The position numbers and the translations under genes were made by a program. From positions 35,354 to 99,353 of the forward strand of contig ML977007.1 in assembly GCA_010015675.1 (NCBI GenBank): 64,000 nucleotides of DNA, read 5' to 3'. Position 1 is the stretch's first letter. Every line of letters begins with the position of its first letter. The notes beneath the pieces were generated by a model. That model worked only from the letters and a program-made list of their open reading frames with translations. It did not search any database and had not been told where the DNA came from. Positions 22,360-33,000 of the stretch are shown here, piece after piece. The DNA is from Byssothecium circinans (lineage: Eukaryota; Ascomycota; Dothideomycetes; Pleosporales; Massarinaceae).

Positions 22360-23876
22360 ACGTGTTTCACTAGTCAGTGGCTAACACTACTTAGTGGCTA
22401 GCCCCACCAACTTCATCACGCGTCCTGTACAAAATTTAATATGGCTTAACAACAACGCGCTTAATTACTCTTAAAAGAAGGCAGATTAGCCCTTTTAACT
22501 CAATCTATTCAACGTAACCAAATTTCAAGCGTTTATCGCGCGGCAAAGCTATATAACGTCCCCCGAACAAGCCTCCAGCGTCATATTCAAGGCATCGTAC
22601 CACAAGCTTAGTTAAACGCGAAAAAGTGAAAGCTACACCTAACAGAGGAGCAGTCTCTAGTAGACTAGATCCTAGCCCTTAATCAACGCGGATTTCCACC
22701 CTATATAATTGACGTACGACGTACTATCTAGCTAGGTAATCGCGAGTGGGTAACAGCTATCAAGGCAATTAACGCGATAGGATGGGCCCTCCCGCCCTTC
22801 CTAATCCTAGCTAGCAAGATGCATTAGGCAGCCTGGTATCAGTCCCTGCCAGAGGACTAGGTGATAGCCCTAAGTGATAACAGCTAGACGACTAATAAGC
22901 TTAGCTATAAGTGGATCTAACATTTTAATACATATACAGAGGCTTGGACATAGGGAGCCTATTACCTACTTATCCTAGATGGTCACAGTAGCCACGCTAC
23001 GCCTGAGTTTAACTAGTATTGTATAGAGCATAAGATTATCACGCTCTGTATGCCAGCTTATACGTCACATCGTCTCCAGCCTCTTAACGTAAGCTGCTAC
23101 GCGCCTCTAAAGGCTAGCTACGGCCACGAGGTAGCCGAGCTAGCTCGCTAGGGTATCTATTATATTGATAAGGAGGAATTCCTAAGCCTATATACTAGGG
23201 CACGGCTAGCTGTCTTCTCTAGCCAGAATATCAGGAGCGGATTCCTAGCTACAGGCCTAATACCGTTCGATCCTGAGCGCGTACTCTCTTCTCTCCCAGT
23301 TGTTAGAACGCCCTCCCCACCCGCAGCTACACCTGCCTGGACTTCTGAAACACCGCATACAGCTGCTTAACTAGAGCAGCAAGCTAGGCTTATTCACGGG
23401 CTACTACAGCGCAATTCACAGAGCCCTACTAGCCAGGCAGTTAACCAACTTATTAAGGGCTGCCAGCTAGCGATGAATTCGGCTATACTGCTAGCTACGG
23501 AAAATAGCAAGCTACGCGAGGCCAACCAGCGTAAACAGAAGAAGCAGCAACAGCGCAGAAGGTATATAGCTCAGGGAGGAGCCCTAACGGGCCAGGAGGG
23601 CCAGCTTCTAGCCCAGAGGGCAGAAAACGTAGAAAACGTTGCGCAGGAGGAGGTCCAGAGCGGGGCTACTGAGGCGCGCCAGCGAGCACCACCAACGTGT
23701 TCAAAGTGCCATATTCAAGGCCATAATAGGACTTAATGCAGGGCTAGCTAGAGAGGCTCTATATAAAATTGCAATGCAATTGACTTTGTTGTTGTGGCGC
23801 TACTGTACGAAAACGCGTGGTGAGCTTGGTGGGGCTGGCCACTGAGTGGTGTTGGCCGCTGACTGGTGAAACACGT
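22360..23876 (+). mobile_element. pogo-like transposon, 1517 bp, internally deleted relative of the 18404 element
   Basis: Inverted termini (right, inverted: ACGTGTTTCACCAGTCAGCG) are flanked by TA at 22358-22359 and 23877-23878. CAGCGGCCA and CAGTGGCCA lie 17 bp apart. Its transposase is related to that of the 18404-22341 element but lacks about 0.28 kb. Only 14 bp separate it from that element's TA. Confidence 0.92.
22441..23751 (+). pseudogene. pogo-like transposase with zinc knuckle, internal deletion
   Basis: ATG 22441 is followed by a stop at codon 3 (Gln lost). Frame is kept to the probable end at 23751. Compared with the 18516-22275 homologue the sequence jumps from FPPYIIDVRRTI to LGNREWVTAIKAI, removing the segment with the first catalytic Asp. 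LLILDGHSSHATPEF and LQPLNVSCYAPL follow; the third acidic residue is Asn here. The C-terminus has a knuckle CSKCHIQGHNRT, where a TAA replaces Gln just before the last Cys. It is a non-autonomous, dead copy. Confidence 0.88.
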
Positions 23877-24027
23877 TAGTGGGGAATATGATGACTAAGG
23901 CGCACTGGGCTACATGTGGAGCGCTCTTTCTCCGTCTCTCCAGCTTCCACGACACCCGACTCCCATCTAATCTCATCAGTAGTCATCCACTATCTCATCA
24001 GTTCATCATCTATTTATGCTCTTTGGT

Positions 24028-25250
24028 TCATTCCCACTCAGATCTCAACCCGTTCACTCCCTCCGGGACCTCAGCTAGCGTAGTAATGCGGAAGCCCTGC
24101 CTCAACCCTTCACCCTCATCCGCTACGTCGTAGTCGGAGATGGCAGTATGCGCGGTGACGCGATTATCCCAGAGCGCAACCGTACGATCATCCCACTTGA
24201 CACGCGCTTGGATGTCCTGGCTTTGAGCGATATGCTGTGCTCATGTTCAGCACATTTGGTATGACGAAAGAAATGCTTGACATACCTTGAACAACAGCTT
24301 CAGAATTGCGTCGGACTCTTCGTCCTTTAGGCCGACAATCCTCTTTGTAAATCCCGGGTTCACAAACAATACTTTCTGCTTTGTGACGAGATGGACCCTC
24401 ACGATCGGATGAAAGCTCTTTACTGGGTCGCGTCGTACGAAATGCCCATCTCTTGCAGCTCGTCCCGCCTGCGGGAACCCACTATGCTCCGCCCGCAACC
24501 CCTCGAGGAAGGCCTTTAATGGCTCGGAAAGTCTATCGTACGCTGCGGCTTGAGACGTCCATCCCGTGTCACCGCCGGTCTCGGGTACTTGGACGAGCGT
24601 GAGCAGCGTGATCCCCGAGGGCTGGTGCTCGTAGGAGACGTCCGAGTGGTAGCCTGTCGTAGTGAGCTTACTAGTACTGCGACCGAGACGGTAGAGATTG
24701 TCCTTTCCAAGATAAATGGAATGGAACTCGATGTGGTCTTTGACGTGAGCGCCGACCGGCTATGCACTTCGTTACTGAGGTGCTCAGGGAGGGGACCGGG
24801 AAATGCTTACGTGAACGTGCAGTCTGCCAAAGTACTTTCCGAACTCTTTCTGTTTCTCTGCCCGATGTCCTTGAAGTCTTGGTCCCGGAATACGACAACG
24901 CCACGCTCTACAATCAACAGTGCGAGTTCGTCTTTCTGTGCGTCTGTCAAGTGCGAAAGCTGCAGTCCAGTGATCTCGGTGCCGACGCGTGGAGTCAGTT
25001 TGGAAACCTTGAGCCCGGTATTGTCCCTACCGAGTAGGTTCGGCTTCGCTAGGTCGGCATGGTGGCCACGGTCATCAAAGTCGAAGAGCTCAGTCGGCGG
25101 AAATTTAGTGGTCGTGTCGTAGACAGGGAGGTAAGCCGCGTACTTGGACTAACCTCACACTTAGCAAGGCAGCCGAGACGAGACAAGAGCATGGGGTCCA
25201 TACCGTATCATGAACTTTATCGTCATATGCGACTGCCAGCTAGATGGGTT
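24028..25250 (-). pseudogene. TauD-type alpha-ketoglutarate-dependent dioxygenase, frameshifted
   Basis: Fe(II)/2-oxoglutarate dioxygenase of the fungal taurine/sulfonate group. Readable exons are 25148-24811, 24759-24286 and 24234-24028, with introns 24760-24810 and 24235-24285 (51 nt each) and a probable first intron 25149-25203. Signatures include KLTPRVGTEITGLQLSHL, the metal-binding HSD in TTTGYHSDVSYEHQ, FVNPGFTKRIVGL, and the distal His with Arg in WDNRVTAHTAI. In exon 25148-24811 the frame breaks near 24861: ...FRDQDFKDI is in one frame and AEKQKEFGKYFGRLHVH in another. One G missing from a G run explains it. The N-terminal exon also contains a stop in the expected frame. It lies divergent from the transporter at 25915, as in sulfonate-utilisation pairs. 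Confidence 0.82.
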
Positions 25251-25914
25251 GGCCTTGCGCGTTGGTGGCTTCCTAGGTTTGGGTCACGGTTGCCATTTTT
25301 TTTCCGTTTCGTCTAGCACTTGCAATCCTTAAACACCACCCACAGCTCGAATCTTTCATCACTTTATATCTACACGCTTCTCCCTAATCGCCCATACAGA
25401 GAGAGCACCCCGCGAATGACGCGACGTAAGATGCTGTACACTTGAGCACGACATCTCAACCCCGCTGGCACGCAACATTGCATCAAAAGAACGACATCTC
25501 CACGACCAGCAATTTCAACCTACGATACGACTCGTTTGCCACGCTGAATATATGCCTGATACAATTGACATCGATAAGCAGAGATTCAACCTGGAGGTGG
25601 CTGAAGATGATAGCCTATTACCGCCTTCTTGACGTCGGCGCGCTCTGGTGAGTGTCGATCTTTACCATTGGCAGCGCAGGCCCAAGGATGAAGATGTGAA
25701 GTGCAAACACGTACCTTGTGATTCGCAATATGGCCAAGCAAGACGCGCCCGCTCCATGGTCTTGGGAATGGTGCATCTCCGGTACGAAATTGAAGTTGTG
25801 TTGGCGGTAGGGTGAAGGGGGATGCATTGGTATAAGTTGCCCATAGTCGCGGTCCGGAAACCTGGATCAACGTCGTTGCACACTCTCGATTCCCGCCTGA
25901 ACCTATTATTTACA
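25251..25914. other. shared upstream region of the divergent TauD and MFS pseudogenes
   Basis: The stretch holds no coding frame with recognisable features. Given the head-to-head layout it probably carried the promoters of both broken genes. Confidence 0.4.
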
Positions 25915-27759
25915 ATGATGGTGGAGCCGGACAAAGACATCATCGACTCGGAGGAGAAGGGCGTGACCCTCCCTTCGTCAGCAGGAAGCGTGAAAAGTAG
26001 CACTGCAGTGAACGAGGAGCCCGCATACATTCCTCCCCTACGAATTGAGCTTCCACCATCCACTCTTGGATCTCTCTGGCGCTGTCGTGCGAAGCCCGAC
26101 CCCAATGCAGTGGCAACCCAGCCTTCTGTCTTCGATGACCCAGAGCAGGCGAAGTTCTTTCAGCCCTTACCGACATACGAGAATCTGCATCGCTTCGATC
26201 CCAATGAGAGGTGGACATGGACGGAGGAGAAGGTATGCGTGATGAGAATAGTTTGCGAATGTTTCACTGACGAGTGGGGATAGAAAGTACTGGGTAAGAT
26301 TGAGTGGAGAATCACTGCCTGGGCGGCCATCGCTTTCTTCGCGCTAGACCTGGATCGGAGCAATATCTCGCAAGCAAACACGGACAACTTCCTCGAAGAC
26401 CTAGGTCTAAGCACAAATGGTGAGTGACTTAAGAAAGGCATTGGTCTAGACATTGTGCTAATGGGAACCCAGACTACAATCTCAGGAATACCGTGGCCAA
26501 ACTTGCATTCTTGCTCGCGGAATTGCCGTCACAGCTCGTGAGCAAGAAGATTGGGCCCGATCGCTGGATCCCCGCACAAATGATCCTCTGGTCTATTGTC
26601 GCTGCATCACAATTCTGGTTGAACGGTCGGAAGTCGTTCTTAGCAACCCGAGCTCTCATTGGCCTCCTCCAAGGAGGCTTCATTCCGGATGTGATTCTGT
26701 ATATGGTATGTCACCCACCTCCATCTCACAATCAAGATCACTGATGCATTATAGTCCTACTTTTTCAAATCTACCGAACTCCCATTCCGCCTAGCAATCT
26801 TCTGGATGGCCAACCGCCTAACCGACGTTATCGCCCCGCTCCTAGCGTACGGCCTCCTTCGCTTGCGCGGCTACCACGGCTACGAAGGCTGGCGCTGGCT
26901 CTTCCTAATTGAAGGCATCCTCACTCTCGTCATCGGCATCTGGTCTATCTTCATGATGGCGCCCTCGCCCACGCAAACGAAATCTTGGTGGCGCCCGCAT
27001 AGCTAGTTTACTGAACGAGAGGAGAAGATCATGGTCAATCGGATATTGAGAGATGACCTAAGTAAAGGAGATATTCACAACAGGCAGGCTATTACGTTCA
27101 GGTTGTTGTGGAAGAGTTTGTGTGACTTTGATCTTTGGCCGATTTATGTGCTTGGGTTGACGTTTGGAATCCCTGCTAGGCCGCCGGATCAGTATCTAAC
27201 GTTGACGCTAAGGCAGTTGGGGTTTGATACGTCTAACTCGAATCTATTGAGTATACCAGCTCAGGTGGGGACGACTATGAATGCAAGTCATCGCAGTTGT
27301 CATCCATTCAACGCACTGACTGACCGCCGCATAGATGCTCATCATGACCTACATCTCCGAAAAGATCAACCAGCGCTCTTACCTTGGCATCCTTGTACAA
27401 CTCTGGTTCCTACCCTGCGTAATCGCAATGTCCGTTCTGCCTGATGATGCATCAAAATGGGGACGTTTCGCGCTCGTCACAGTCTTACTGTCATATCCGA
27501 CGCCGCATCCGATACAAGTTGGTTGGTGTAGCCGCAACTCGAATACCGTAAGAACCCGGACTGTGAGCGCGGCATTGTACAATATGGCTGTTCAGCTACA
27601 AGCCATCATGTACTCAAACATCTATCTGGAGGATGATAAACCGTTGTGTAAGTTTTAGTACTCGAAAGGGAGATCCCAAGCTGATGATGTCATAGATCGC
27701 CGTGGCAAAGGGGGATGTTGGGCTCAGGCTGATCTACATTCAGTCAACAAAGACGATAA
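25915..27759 (+). pseudogene. MFS allantoate-permease-like (DAL5/TNA1 type) transporter, nonsense and 3' decay
   Basis: Exons are 25915-26232, 26284-26419, 26473-26705, 26755-27282 and 27335 onward. Family features are clear: [60 protein letters not shown] text (here [20 protein letters not shown]), FFKSTELPFRLAIFWMA and EGWRWLFLIEGILTLVIG. At 27004-27006 an in-frame TAG stands where relatives have Trp of the GWFTEREE motif (here S-stop-FTEREEKIM), consistent with TGG-to-TAG. The intron 27283-27334 begins GC rather than GT. After the last recognisable exon (DDKPLY) the frame shifts and the C-terminal helix is lost. The substrate is probably a small organic anion; the neighbouring dioxygenase suggests a sulfonate. 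Confidence 0.82.
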
Positions 27760-28728
27760 CTCGGCACATTGAAGGTGCAGTGGGTAGGCCAATAAAGCAG
27801 CCGCCCACCAACAGCCGTGAAAAAGACATACTTGGGAACATGTCTAACCATCCAGGGGTTCGGCTTTACGGCGCAAAGATTCCACGAGGCCATCGGCACA
27901 TCATAATATGCAAAAGCCCGCCCGCGGCGCTGGGAACCTCGGGCCGACGACTGCATGACGACGCTGGGGAAATAGCCGGAGATTCCTACGGCGACATATC
28001 CCCATTGACAACAAGCGCCCTTTCGAACAAAGAGTGGGATAGCTAACGCACCGACATGGGGTGGATTCTGTTAATACTCTGTACCACAATTTTCAAGGGG
28101 CCACGAGACCGCGAGACGAGCCGCCGGGTCAAGCCGAATCTGCTTACGAATCCTTTGACTGTCGGCTGCAAGTGTTAGCGTGAGAGTGCCGTGTCTGGCT
28201 AGCGATGCTGACCGTCGCTTCTCCGCATTTTTGAGCCGTGCGGGTGGTTGATCATCGGTTTGTGGGAAATATCTGGGGTTGACAGGCATTGATCTTGACA
28301 TTAACACCTGGATATCCCAAGTTTTCGGTCGGCAGGCATTTGAATATAAGCGAAACACATACCTTTGTATTTTCACTCACCACAGGATATAGTGCGGACT
28401 GCCAACTCCCGAACGCACCCCATGATATCCCAACAAAGCGCATGTTGAGCCTTGAACTTGCATCTTGGCGCTACAACCCAAAAGCAGGGATTACGCTAAC
28501 AAGCCCCATGCCATGGGATGCACTCCATGGTGCGGTTGAACTTCGGTACCGGCAACTACCATCGGCCAATTCATCTCATGTTCGGGTCTCGAAAATTATT
28601 GAATTACACTCTTAACGTAATACGGACTAGAAATGGCTTTACCAAAAGACATGTATATAAGTCATGGTACGGATGGTTTATAACCGCTCCCTCACAGCTT
28701 TCCAGTCCCTACCTTGGAATTCATAACC
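27760..28728. other. intergenic, upstream region of the GH3 gene
   Basis: Only short shadow ORFs are seen. The last 100 bp contain a TATA-like element (see 28654-28660). CTGGGG near 28274 fits the CreA consensus SYGGRG, but such matches are common by chance. Confidence 0.4.
28654..28660 (+). promoter_or_regulatory. TATA-like element upstream of the GH3 beta-glucosidase
   Basis: TATATAA lies 69 bp upstream of the ATG at 28729, a usual position for a core promoter. There is no experimental or comparative support. Confidence 0.4.
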
Positions 28729-31322
28729 ATGGTGGCAATGTTTTCGACTTCGATTGTTGCGGCTTCGGCGCTGCTTAGCACGGCTACTGCGCAGAACTTT
28801 GGTGGTAGTGGTCCGAGTAGTGGAGGTTTCACATATATGCAGCCGCTGAACACTACCATCTTCGGCGAGTATGGCCATTCGGAGGCGGTCTACCCTTCGC
28901 GTAAATTCTACACCGTTCAATATCCAAGAACAGTTCTAACAGTTGCGCAGCAAACATCACCGGAGGTGGCGGTTGGGAAGCGGCTCTTGAAAAGGCGAAA
29001 GCGTGGGTCGCTCAGCTCACCGTTGAGGAAAAGGCCGATCTGGTAACGGGCCAAGCCGGACCTTGCGTCGGCAACATCGTCGCCATCCCTCGTTTAAACT
29101 TCAGCGGTCTTTGCTTGCAAGATGGTCCTCTTGCTATCCGAGTCGCGGACTACGCAAGTGTGTTCTCCGCTGGTGTCTCTGTGGGCGCATCATGGGTATA
29201 CCTCTCACATATTGCATCGTCGTTATGCTACTGACCAATTGTAGGACAAAGACATCATGTACGAGCGCGGTGTCGCCATGGGTAAAGAGTTCAAGGCTAA
29301 AGGCGCTCATATCCTTTTAGGCCCAGTCGCCGGTCCTCTTGGTCGTTCCGCCTACTCTGGTCGCAATTGGGAAGGCTTTGCTGCCGACCCCTATCTATCC
29401 GGGGTAGCGATGGAGAAGACCATAACTGGCCATCAAGACACTGGAGTCCAAGCTTGTGCAAAGCATTGGGTTGGTAATGAGCAAGAAGTGCAGAGAAACC
29501 CGACCTACGACACCAACATCACAACTACGAAGACGAAGAACGCTATTTCGTCCAACTTGGATGACCGAACGATGCATGAGCTCTACATGTGGCCGTTCGC
29601 TAACGCGATCAAGGCGAAGGCTTCCAGTGTCATGTGCTCATACCAACGTATCAACGGGTCTTATGGATGCCAGAACTCGAAGACGCAGAATGGTCTGCTA
29701 AAGGGCGAGCTCGGCTTCCAGGGGTAAGCGCGTTATCCCCAATGATGGGGGAAGGCATCACATTCTAACACATTCATAGCTACATCATGTCTGACTGGGG
29801 TGCGACACACACCGGCGTCGCCGCCATCGAAGCCGGTCTCGATATGAACATGCCCGGTGGTCTCGGACCGTATGGTTTGAACTTTGGCCTTCCGTCCTTC
29901 TTCGGCGGAAACATTACCGAAGGTGTCAACAACGGAACTCTTACTCGCGTTGACGACATGGTTATCCGCATCATGACTCCGTACTTCTTTTTGAATCAGG
30001 ACCAGAACTACCCCAGCGTCGACCCCTCCGGAGCCGATCTCAACACCTTCTCTCCTCGCAGCACCTGGACCCGCAACTTCACCTTGACTGGTGAGCGCAG
30101 CCGTGACGTGCGTGGTGATCATGCCGCACTCATCCGCAAGCACGGTGCGGCCGGGGCCGTCTTGCTCAAAAATGAGGGTGCTCTTCCCTTGAAAGCGCCC
30201 AAGAACATTGCTGTTTTCGGTAACGATGCCGGCGATGATGTATCAGGTCTTCTCAACCAACAGGACTTTGAATACGGAACCCTCGCTGCAGGTGGCGGCT
30301 CCGGAACCGGCCAGTTCTCCTACCTCATCACGCCTCTTCGCGCGATCCAAGATCGTGCCGCCCAAGACAAGGCCACGGTACAGCACTGGCTTAACAACAC
30401 ATACATCACTACCACAAAAGACTGGAACAACGTTTGGCTTCCCACTCTGCCTGATGTGTGCCTCGTTCTTCTAAAGACTTGGGCCGAGGAAGCCGCTGAC
30501 CGCGCGCACTTGAGCGTGGATTGGAATGGCGAGGAAGTCGTCGAGTCCGTAGCCCGCGATTGCAAAAATACCGTCGTCATCACGCATTCGTCCGGCATCA
30601 ACACCCTTCCCTTCGCCGACCATCCCAACGTGACCGCTATCATCGCGGCGCACTACCCCGGCCAAGAGTCAGGCCACTCCCTCGTCGACATTCTTTACGG
30701 CGACGTGAACCCCTCCGGTCATCTTCCTTATACCATTGCGTTCAACGACACCGATTACAACGCCCCACCCACCACTGCCGTCAACACCACCGGCTACGAC
30801 GACTGGCAATCGTGGTTCGACGAGAAGCTCGAGATCGACTATCGGTACTTTGACGCACACAACATTTCCGTGCGCTACGAGTTTGGTTTTGGTCTTTCGT
30901 ACACCACCTTCAACATCTCTGATCTTCAAGCCTCGCCTTTGTCTTCCAACATCTCTGCTCTCCCCGCCGACCTTCCCATTCAACCCGGCGGTAACCCCGA
31001 TCTCTGGGCCTCCGTGTATAATGTCTCAGTCTCGGTCAGCAACACTGGATCTGTTGCCGGCGCTGCGGTCCCGCAGCTTTACGTCGGTCTTCCCTCTTCG
31101 GCGCCCGAAGGCACACCTGTGAAACAGTTGAGGGGTTTCGAGAAAGTGTATCTTGAAAAGGGGGCGACGCAGACGGTGGGCTTCGAACTTATGAGGAGGG
31201 ATTTGAGTTACTGGGATGTTGTAAGGCAGCAGTGGGTCATTCCTGAGGGTGAATTCACCTTCTGGGTGGGATTCAGTAGCCGCGATTTGGTTGCGGAGAA
31301 GAAGCTTACTGTGGTCACATAA
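28729..31322 (+). CDS. secreted GH3 beta-glucosidase
   Basis: Four exons (28729-28900, 28951-29195, 29245-29723, 29780-31322; introns 49-56 nt, all GT-AG) give 812 aa. A signal peptide is evident (MVAMFSTSIVAASALLSTAT). Family 3 motifs are LNFSGLCLQDGPLAIR, ILLGPVAGPLGRSAYSGRNW, KHWVGNEQE, ASSVMCSYQRINGSYGC and the catalytic nucleophile Asp in YIMSDWGATHTG. The (alpha/beta)6 domain follows with HAALIRKHGAAGAVLLKNEG, and a fibronectin-III-like end (VSVSNTGSVAGAAVPQLYVG). The enzyme hydrolyses terminal beta-glucose from cellobiose and oligoglucosides outside the cell. No stop or shift is seen. It is intact although close to decayed sequence. Confidence 0.96.
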
Positions 31323-31775
31323 TTGGGTTCGCGGGAGGTAGGAAAGACAAAATTAAAGAGGGGTGTAATATCGATAATTAACGACAATATGAGACATCTA
31401 ATATCACTAAACGTGCTCAGTGAAGGAGATCGTTTTCCTGGCAAAGGTGCGGAGTGATTGTCACAGTCGAAGACCCAACTTCTCGAAGAAGGGGAATAAA
31501 CATATTGAGGAAACGCAGTGCGCTATAATCATAAATAGCCAACCACGGCAGGATGGCGGGACTGAAAGAGCTTGGGAGTAGGAAAGGTCGCGCGAGGTAA
31601 GGGCCTGGGTGGAAAGAGCGAGGGCCATTCATGTTGTGGTGTCTGGGTGACCGCCTGACGTGCCTGCCGTGCCTGCCGTGCCTGCCTGATCCAAAACGTT
31701 CGACTTGCAAACGACAAACGACCACTTAAGTCTTCACAGAGCCGACCACCATTGGAGACTAACAAGGAATTCACC
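31323..31775. other. intergenic with a short GTGCCTGCC tandem repeat
   Basis: This is the 3' flank of the GH3 gene. A 9-bp unit (gtgcctgcc) recurs about three times near 31660-31685. Nothing else is recognisable. Confidence 0.45.
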
Positions 31776-32355
31776 ATGGGCCTCTTGTACGAGATCAAGC
31801 GCCAGTAACGCAGGCTTGACGTCAGCTAACTGAAGAACAGACTGTCCATACTCTTTCCTGCTGCCCGGCCCCCGCCAGTCCGCAGGGAGTGGCAGCTGCC
31901 GCGTCCGCTCTGCCTCCCCAGTATGCATTCCCTCGTCCGAATCCGCCATTCCGCCCCAATCTCCTGGCCATGACACAAGCTCCCCCGTCTTGCCAGCCCT
32001 CCAGTCCGAAGACAGCTTCGTTTGCACGACTCCCACGCTCTTGCCCACGACTGCCGCAGCGTATGTGTATGTATCTACAAATGGCCCACAGGAACCTTCT
32101 AATCGCTCTCCCAGAGCTTCCTTGGACGAAGGGTTTGTTCTCGCCGATACGCTAGCACTTCCAAGCTCCCCACCCATTTCCGCTCCAACGACACCGATCC
32201 CAAACACTCCACCGCGCCACTCCTTTGGCTCTCTCGCCAACCGCGCTGCTGCCTTGGTGGAAGAGGAAGTAGAATGGGACAGACAGCGCAGGGCAAGGAA
32301 GTTTCGGGGGGCAGGACCAGCGAACTACACCCGTTTGATAGCTTCGTCGCCTTAG
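31776..32355 (+). CDS. possible small Ser/Pro/Thr-rich protein, gene model uncertain
   Basis: An open frame ending at 32355 reads as a plausible disordered protein: SPVLPALQSEDSFVCTTPTL, then PSSPPISAPTTPIPNTPPRH, then a helical end LANRAAALVEEEVEWDRQRR. A Met frame at 31776 (MGLLYEIKR) could be joined by a very short intron, but 31 nt is below the usual size, so the true start is unresolved. No family is recognised. The overlapping minus-strand ORFs look like shadows. Confidence 0.3.
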
Positions 32356-33000
32356 CCACGCTACGGCTTGTGCTGGTCGGCTCTCATTTGGCGGTGATCG
32401 CTCCATCCCATCTCAACCGTGTATACAGTTCCAGTTCCCCTAAGGAACGTTCAAACGTCTTCCTTGGCCTGAACATCTGCGAACACGTGAGCAATCTCCC
32501 TTGCACTGCTCTGCTCCGTTGTCAAGAATACAACCTTATTTAACCAAAAAAAAAAAAGAAATGTTGAACATATGAACTCGCAGTACTCTTTAAGTATAAT
32601 GTCGTTCAAATGTGGTCCCTTTCTTTTGTATGGTTGATTGATTGGCTCGACATTCTTCACCGTTCAGCAAACGGATTGGACTTGACCGCCTCAACCCCAT
32701 GTGCCAATCAAGAGCCTCTTTTCTTGTCCTCTCGCACGACTTCCTCCCAATGGTTGACCGCGAGATTAGATTACCTTCGTGATTGGTTTTGTGATCAATG
32801 ACGCCGGGATTTCTTTCCGGTAATGTGATAGTTGCTTCCAAATGCCATTCTTACCTTCCACCCAAGAAAACCATCGACGTCATCGGCTTCTCCAAATGAA
32901 TCCACCCTCCTCCAGTGTCCGCCGTCGGAACCCGCTTAAGTTCAACCAAGAGGGTTTGCTGTGAGCCCATACAACGAAGCCGCCACTACGATGAGAACCT
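32356..33000. other. intergenic, no gene seen
   Basis: There is a run of 12 A after the preceding ORF (about 32547-32558). Otherwise nothing recognisable. Confidence 0.4.

Noticed and set aside
24855..24870. A cryptic intron to explain the frame change in the TauD-type gene
   Set aside because: There is no GT-AG pair of usable length around the break, and a single missing G in a G run explains it with no loss of conserved residues.
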